From Macrotrachela quadricornifera (taxonomy: Eukaryota; Rotifera; Eurotatoria; Philodinida; Philodinidae), in NCBI GenBank assembly GCA_022393335.1, contig JAJEKB010021564.1:472652-536651 (forward strand): DNA of 64,000 nt. The letters are read 5' to 3'. Position 1 is the first letter of the stretch. Every line of letters begins with the position of its first letter. A program made the translations under genes and the position numbers. Below are positions 58,901-64,000 of this stretch, in pieces. Below the pieces are notes generated by a model, which was given only the letters and a program-made list of their open reading frames with translations, searched no databases and had not been told where the DNA came from.

Positions 58901-61900
58901 AACAGAGCCGTTATTACAATTATTCATTTGACATGAGATGTCTTCTCATCTCATGACCTTGAAGTTTTTGCTTCAAATCAATCAAAATAGTTGAATAGAC
59001 TCATCTTCAGTATTATTCATTTGGATGAGATGTCTCATATCGCTATCTCTAACTTTTTCCTTCAAAGTGACCGAAATAGTCGAACCGAGCCATCTTTAAG
59101 AATATCCATTCGACAGGTGATATCTCCTCATTTCACCATCTTCAGGTGTCCGCTTCAAGTAATTAAAATAGCTAAAGCCAGCCATTTTTAGAATTATTGA
59201 TTTCACATATGATGTCTCCTCGTGTCACTATCTGTAAGTTTTGCTTGAAAGTAATCAAGATACTGGAAGAGAACCATGCTCAGAATTATTCATTTGACTT
59301 ATGATGTCTCCTCATATCACTATATTCAGGTCTTTAGTTTAACGTCATCAAAACAGTCCAACAGAGCCATGTTTAGAATATTTCGTTGGACGTGTGATGC
59401 CCTCAAGTGTGACCATCTGTCATTCCTTGTTTCAGAGTGATCACAATAGTTGAAAAGAGCCATGCTTAGAATTATTCATTTGACATGTGAGATCTCACCA
59501 TGTCATCATCGATAAATCTTTGCTTCAAAAGGATCAAAATAGTTGAAAGAAACCATTTTTAGAACTTTTCATTTGACATGTGATGCGTCCTCATGTCATC
59601 ATGGGCAAGTCTTTGCTTCAAAGTGATGAAAATATTCAAAGAGAGCCATCTTTAGAATTATTCATTTCACATGTGATGTCTCATCGTGCCACGATGTCCA
59701 AAACTTTGGTTCCACCTGGTTAAAGTTGTGGAACAGAGCTATTATTAGAATTATTCATTTCACATGTTAAGTTTCTTTATCGCGCGATGGTGAAGTCTTC
59801 ATTTCAAAGTGGTCAAAATAGTTGAAGGAAGCCGTGTTTAGTATTCTTTATTTAACATGTGATGATTGCTCATATCTTCATCTCCAAATCTTTAATTGAA
59901 AATGATGAAAACAGTGAAATGAACCATCTTTCACATTATTCATTTCATAGATGTTGTCTCCTCATGTGACGATATCCAACCCTTTGGTTCAAAGTGATCA
60001 AAATAGTTGAACAGAGTCATGTTTTAAATTATTCATTTGACATCCTATGTTTAGTGGTTTTACAATATCAAAGTCTTTGCTTGAAAGTAATTGAAATAAT
60101 TGTCCAGAGCGATATTTAGAATTATTCATTAGACATCTGATGTCACCTCATATCACCATATCCAAGTGTTTGCTTCCAAGTGATCAAAATAGTTGGAAAG
60201 AACTATTTTCGGAATTATTCAACCCACATGCGATGTTTCCTGGTGTCAACATAGTCAGGTCTTTTCTTGACACTGAGTAAAATCATTGAACAGAGCCATT
60301 TTTCGAATTATTCATTTGATATGTGATGTTTGCTCACGTGATCATATATGTTTTTGTTTCAAATGGTCAAAAGAGTGGAAGAGAGCCATCGTGAGAATTA
60401 TTGGTTTGATATTTGACATGTCCTTATGCCACCATCTCGAAGTCTTTGCTTCAAAATGACGCAAATAGGTGAACTGAACCTTGGTTAGAATTATTAGTTT
60501 CACATGTGATGTTTCCTGATATCAGTATGTCGAAATCTTTGCTTGAAAACGATCAAAATAAGTACACAGACCCATATTTCGAATTATTCAATTTATATAT
60601 GATGTTTGCTGACGTCGACATCTCCAATTCTTTGTTTCAATGTGTTGAAAATAGTTGAACAGAGTCATCGTGATAAGTATTCATTGGAATGTAATATATC
60701 CTCATGTCAGTATCTCCGAGTCTTGGTTTCAAAATGATCAAAATAATTGAACAAAGCCATCTTTAGAATGATTCATTTGGGATATAATGTCTTCTGATGT
60801 CAGCATCTGCACGTCTTCGAGTCAAACTGATTAAAACAGTTGAACAGAACCATGATTAAAATTATTCATTGGGCGTGTAATGTCTCGTCATGTCACAATC
60901 TCCAAGTCTTCGCTTCAAAGCGACGAAAATAGGTAAACAGAGGCATTATTAGAATTATTCATTTTACATGTGATGTCTCCCCATGTCACAATCTCCAGAT
61001 CTTTGCTTCAAAATCTTTAAAGTAGTTGAATAGAGCCATTGTTAAGATTATTTATTCGGCTTGTGATATCTCCTCATGTCACCATCTCCAAGTCTTTGCT
61101 TTGAAATGATGCAAATAGTTGAACAGAGTCATGATTAGAATTATTCATTTGACATGTGCTGTCTCCTCATGTCATCGTGTGCAAGTGTTTGGTTCAAAAT
61201 GATCCAAATATTTGAGCAGAGCGATTATTGGCATTATTCATCTGACATGTGATGTCTCCTCATGTCACAATCTCCAAGTCTTTGCTCCGAAGTGATCAAA
61301 ATAGTTGAAAAAGACGATTATTAGAATTATTGGTTTGCCATGTGATGTCTCTTCATGTCACTATCTCGAAGTATTTTGCTTCAAAATGAGCAGAATAATT
61401 GAACAGAGCCATCTTTAAAATTATTCATTTGACATGTGATGTCCCCTTATGTACCCATCTACAACTGTTTGCTTCAAAATGATACAAATAGTTGAAGAGA
61501 GCGGTCTTTTGAATTATTCATGTAGCATGTGATGTCTCCTCATGTCACTATCTCGAGGTCTCTGATGAATAGCGATCGAAATAGTTGAAGAGAACCGTCG
61601 TTAGATTCGGTCATTTAACATGGCCTGTCTCGTTATGTCAGTATCTGCAAGCCTTTACTTCAAAATAATCAAAATAGTTGAACCAGACCATTTTCAGAAA
61701 TTTTCATTTGAGATGTGATATCCGTTAGTGTCAACATCTCGAAATTTTGCTTCGAAATGATCCAAGGAGTTGAACAGAGCGATGGTTAGAATTATTCTTT
61801 TAATGTGTCAGGTTTCCTGATGTCGCTATCTTCAAGTCTTTGATTCAAAATGATGAAAATGGTTGAACAAAGGCGTCGTGAGAATTGTTCATTTGACATG

Positions 61901-62600
61901 CAATATCTCCTTATGTCACCATCTTTAACCATTTTTTTTCAAAGAGATTAAAATAGTTGAACAGACCGATCGTTAGAATTATTCGTTTGAGATGTGATGT
62001 CTCATCATAGGAGCATCTTGAAGGCTTGGTTCGAAGTCGGCGGAATATTTGAGGAGAGTGCTTATTAAAATTATACTTTTTCGATGATTGTTATTGTTGT
62101 CGTACCAACTCTTTTTGTATTGGTGTCGAAGTTAAGAAAGTAGCTGAATGGAGCTGTGATTAGTAGTGTTCATTTGGAAGAGTATCTGTGTTTGAGCCGT
62201 CAGCTGTAATTGATTTTTCGAAATGACAAAGTATCTGAAGTGCTACCTCGTCATGGGAATTCAAATGCTATGTGATCCTAGAATATGTAGAAAAAGTTGC
62301 AGAATTTGTTGGTCAGATGGAAGAGTATTTGAGCAAGCTCAAATTATAGTGTTTCAAATATGAAGTGAAGCGAGATGGATATTGATGTTCTGAAAGGTTT
62401 GTTGAAAATCTTGTTAGTAGTTGAATGGGTATTGGTAGTGATAATTCGATGGAAGTTATGATGCCTGCTGATTTGATCATGTGAAAGCGATTTCTTCTAG
62501 GTAATGAAGGTAGCTGAATAGAGTCATTATGTATTCTATGAATGGTTCAGTCGTCATGTGCTTTCTGTTCTTGTCACCGTCGTCTTTACTTTGCATGGGA
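55965..62600. repeat. Satellite array, exact 93-bp period, about 66-71 copies
   Basis: Consensus parts: GACATGTGATGTCTCCTCAT, GTCACCATCTCCAAGTCTTT, GCTTCAAAGTGATCAAAATA, GTTGAACAGAGCCAT, TTTTAGAATTATTCATTT. The ATTATTCATT landmark falls at 60954, 61047, 61140, 61233 and 61326, steps of exactly 93. Each unit contains the inverted pair TGACATG/CATGTCA around an 11-base loop. Copies near 60.9-61.5 kb are closest to consensus. Both edges, especially 62.09-62.6 kb, are strongly diverged. 93 is a multiple of 3, so short frames run through a few copies, but none persist. Confidence 0.93.
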
Positions 62601-62797
62601 TGGAGTTTATAGGAGACAATCCTAAAGAGACACAGGTCACATATTACCGACCCGAGGCAAATCAGTAGGTCTTGAGTTGATACGTCTTATTAATGCAGGG
62701 CGTGAGTTTGAAATAAATTGATGAAATAAAAGGAGTTGAAGACTATTATTTTGTGTAAAATTCGATTATACTAGTTGTTCTCGTTTATATACGCTTG
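62601..62797. other. Spacer after the satellite
   Basis: No gene recognised. Confidence 0.4.
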
Positions 62798-62847
62798 AAT
62801 TGAGGGTGAGGGTGAGGGTGTGAGAGTGGCTGAGGGTGAGGTGAGGT
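62798..62847 (+). repeat. TGAGGG-type G-rich repeat
   Basis: TGAGGGTGAGGGTGAGGG, then variants TGTGAGAGTGGC, TGAGGGTGAGGTGAGG. A degenerate hexamer array, one base away from TGTGGG. It lies directly before the antisense hammerhead. Confidence 0.75.
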
Positions 62848-62862
62848 TTTTAATAAAAAAGA

Positions 62863-62904
62863 CCACGACGCGTTTCGACTGAGGTTCACAGTCTCATTAG
62901 GTGG
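62863..62904 (-). ncRNA. Hammerhead ribozyme, core mutated (CUAAUGA)
   Basis: The minus strand reads CCAC, CUAAUGA, GACUG-UGAACCU-CAGUC (perfect 5-bp stem II), GAA, ACGCGU (self-complementary stem III), C, cleavage point, GUGG (pairs with CCAC, stem I). An AAG/CUU extension lengthens stem I past a bulge. Everything fits a minimal type I hammerhead except that the invariant G of CUGAUGA is A, a change expected to abolish cleavage. The closest known context is PLE terminal repeats. Confidence 0.8.
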
Positions 62905-63320
62905 CTTAAATAATCTGCCTAATTCAAATAAAACAAAAATTAAATTGAAGAGTCGAAAAGACAATCCAATATTAATCTTTAATTCAAATTCAAAGGGTAG
63001 CAGATAGTCTAATTTATTTAGGGAATATAATTTCCGGTCAGTAGAATAATCGAAATGGTCAGTAAAAAAATATCGAAATGGTCAGTAAATGTATTGATTG
63101 ATCAGTTTGAAAAAAATCAGTAAACAATTCAAAAATGGTCAGTAAATTTTGTGGAAGTAGCAGTAAAAAAATATGGTTTTTGTCAGTAAAAAATCGATTT
63201 AAGGTCAGTTAACAATTTAATTTTGGTCAGTAAGAAAATATTTATTAGCAGTGAAAAATACATTTAAGCACAAGAAACAGAATTTTCAACAGCCATAGAA
63301 AGAATAATATGAAACCTGTG
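62905..63320. repeat. Degenerate GGTCAGTAAA repeats
   Basis: From about 63036 to 63255, ten or so copies of (T)GGTCAGTAAAnAATn, spaced 20-30 bp, in one orientation (63036, 63056, 63078, 63121, 63151 and on). AT-rich between. It lies just downstream of the MULE stop codon. Confidence 0.65.
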
Positions 63321-64000
63321 TTATTGCACCAAGAAAGCAGATTTCGCGTTAGCTGGTCGCCCTCGCTTTCGTTCTTCTCCTATAGGAATTGTTTTAGCTG
63401 CAGCTGGGGGTTTGCAATACTTTAATCTAATCCCAATCCCAACAACATGTTTACATATATAATGCTTCAGGTATGCTGGGCAGTTACATTTTGCTGTTCT
63501 CCAATGTGAATCATTTTCCACTTCTGTAAACCAAATTTCAAAAGGTTTCTTGAACTGGTGGAAAGTAGTAAATTTTTGTTTTTTATATCTATTTAAATCA
63601 ATTTGATTAATTGAATCTGAATCACCAGCTGGTATATAATAAACTTTAGAAGATTCATTGCGTATACAACTAATGTTCTTATTTGCTTTTGCCCATTGAT
63701 ACGAGGAAGTCCATAGCGATAAATTGATTGCTGGTTCTGTAGCGAAATGTTTTGTATTTATTGATGATAAATCACGATCTATTGACCAATTCCGTACAAT
63801 ATCTGAAGATGTTGTCAAAAATCGGGATAGAACATGACGTTCACGAAAAGTGCCATCATCTTTAATTGTTCTATTGGTAGATTCTAACGCATTATTGGTA
63901 CTTGGTGTATAAAGTTGAATACCTTCGTACCAACCCGAGTTTGATTTAAGCCATTCATCATCGAAATATTGTAGAAAGTCTAAAATTGATTGATTTTTTT
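63321..64000 (-). CDS. MULE-type transposase with SWIM zinc finger, C-terminal part
   Basis: Open to the right window edge on the minus strand, so only the last ~226 residues are seen. FLQYFDDEWLKSNSGWYEGI and YTPSTNNALESTNRTIKDD are the end of the MULE catalytic domain (N..LES.N.. is typical). LWTSSYQWAKANK and a linker follow, then the SWIM finger C-N-C-x8-C-x-H in KCNCPAYLKHYICKHVVGI. A basic tail (EERKRGRPANAKSAFLVQ) ends in TAA at 63321. SWIM fingers bind DNA or partners in Mutator-like transposases. No lesions in the visible part. The N-terminus and element ends are outside the window. Confidence 0.88.
   Translation of the reverse strand, partial: KNQSILDFLQYFDDEWLKSNSGWYEGIQLYTPSTNNALESTNRTIKDDGTFRERHVLSRFLTTSSDIVRNWSIDRDLSSINTKHFATEPAINLSLWTSSYQWAKANKNISCIRNESSKVYYIPAGDSDSINQIDLNRYKKQKFTTFHQFKKPFEIWFTEVENDSHWRTAKCNCPAYLKHYICKHVVGIGIRLKYCKPPAAAKTIPIGEERKRGRPANAKSAFLVQ

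Noticed and set aside
55965..62600. CRISPR-like array
   Set aside because: The whole 93-bp unit repeats, with no unique spacers, and the genome is eukaryotic.

Overview
The window looks like nuclear DNA of a bdelloid rotifer. It is AT-rich, and its genes have short GT-AG introns of about 55-75 bp or longer. The gene and transposon mix is typical of bdelloids: FG-GAP/VCBS repeat proteins, arginine ADP-ribosyltransferases (one with a WWE domain), rhodopsin-like GPCR remnants, TTF-type hAT, mariner, piggyBac and SWIM-type MULE transposases, and a Penelope-like element (PLE) with a GIY-YIG domain. The class assignment rests on recognised families, not on a search.

Layout. 1-3.0 kb: decayed spliced hAT element. 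4.1-6.2 kb: foldback element next to a piggyBac relic. 6.5-8.2 kb: apparently complete mariner with 150-bp inverted repeats and a TA duplication. 10.1-11.2 kb: FG-GAP exon. 11.97-12.04 kb: a hammerhead ribozyme on the minus strand. 13.3-14.0 kb: broken NSF-like AAA ATPase. 14.7-15.5 kb: PIF1/Helitron-type helicase tail. 16.6-19.9 kb: PLE with two frameshifts and a hammerhead-like motif at its 3' end. 22.5-24.0 kb: two MITE-like elements. 25.1-33.1 kb (minus strand): the main host gene, for which I built a ten-exon, phase-consistent model of about 1,817 residues. It joins a CCCH finger, a DEAH helicase with HA2/OB regions, RRM/KH-like RNA-binding regions and an RBR ubiquitin ligase. 34.6-35.4 kb: dead GPCR. 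37.5-41.1 kb: nested MITEs. 41.2-42.1 kb: ADP-ribosyltransferase. 42.9-45.7 kb: piggyBac transposase cut off by a long foldback element. 46.2-55.9 kb: several palindromes, a tandem 350-bp duplication, a WWE-ADP-ribosyltransferase, a SINE with a 12-bp target duplication, and a palindrome whose arms carry TGTGGGTGTTTG-like motifs. 55.9-62.6 kb: a satellite array with an exact 93-bp period. 62.8-62.9 kb: TGAGGG repeats followed by a second hammerhead. 63.3-64.0 kb: the end of a MULE transposase.

Three genes look functional: the DEAH-RBR gene and the two ADP-ribosyltransferases. The FG-GAP gene may also be functional, but its 5' exons were not found. Most of the rest is mobile DNA in various states of decay, with an unusual density of inverted repeats. 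The most notable observations are the helicase-RBR fusion gene, two hammerheads that each follow a G-rich tract in the same polarity, the telomere-like palindrome and the 93-bp satellite.
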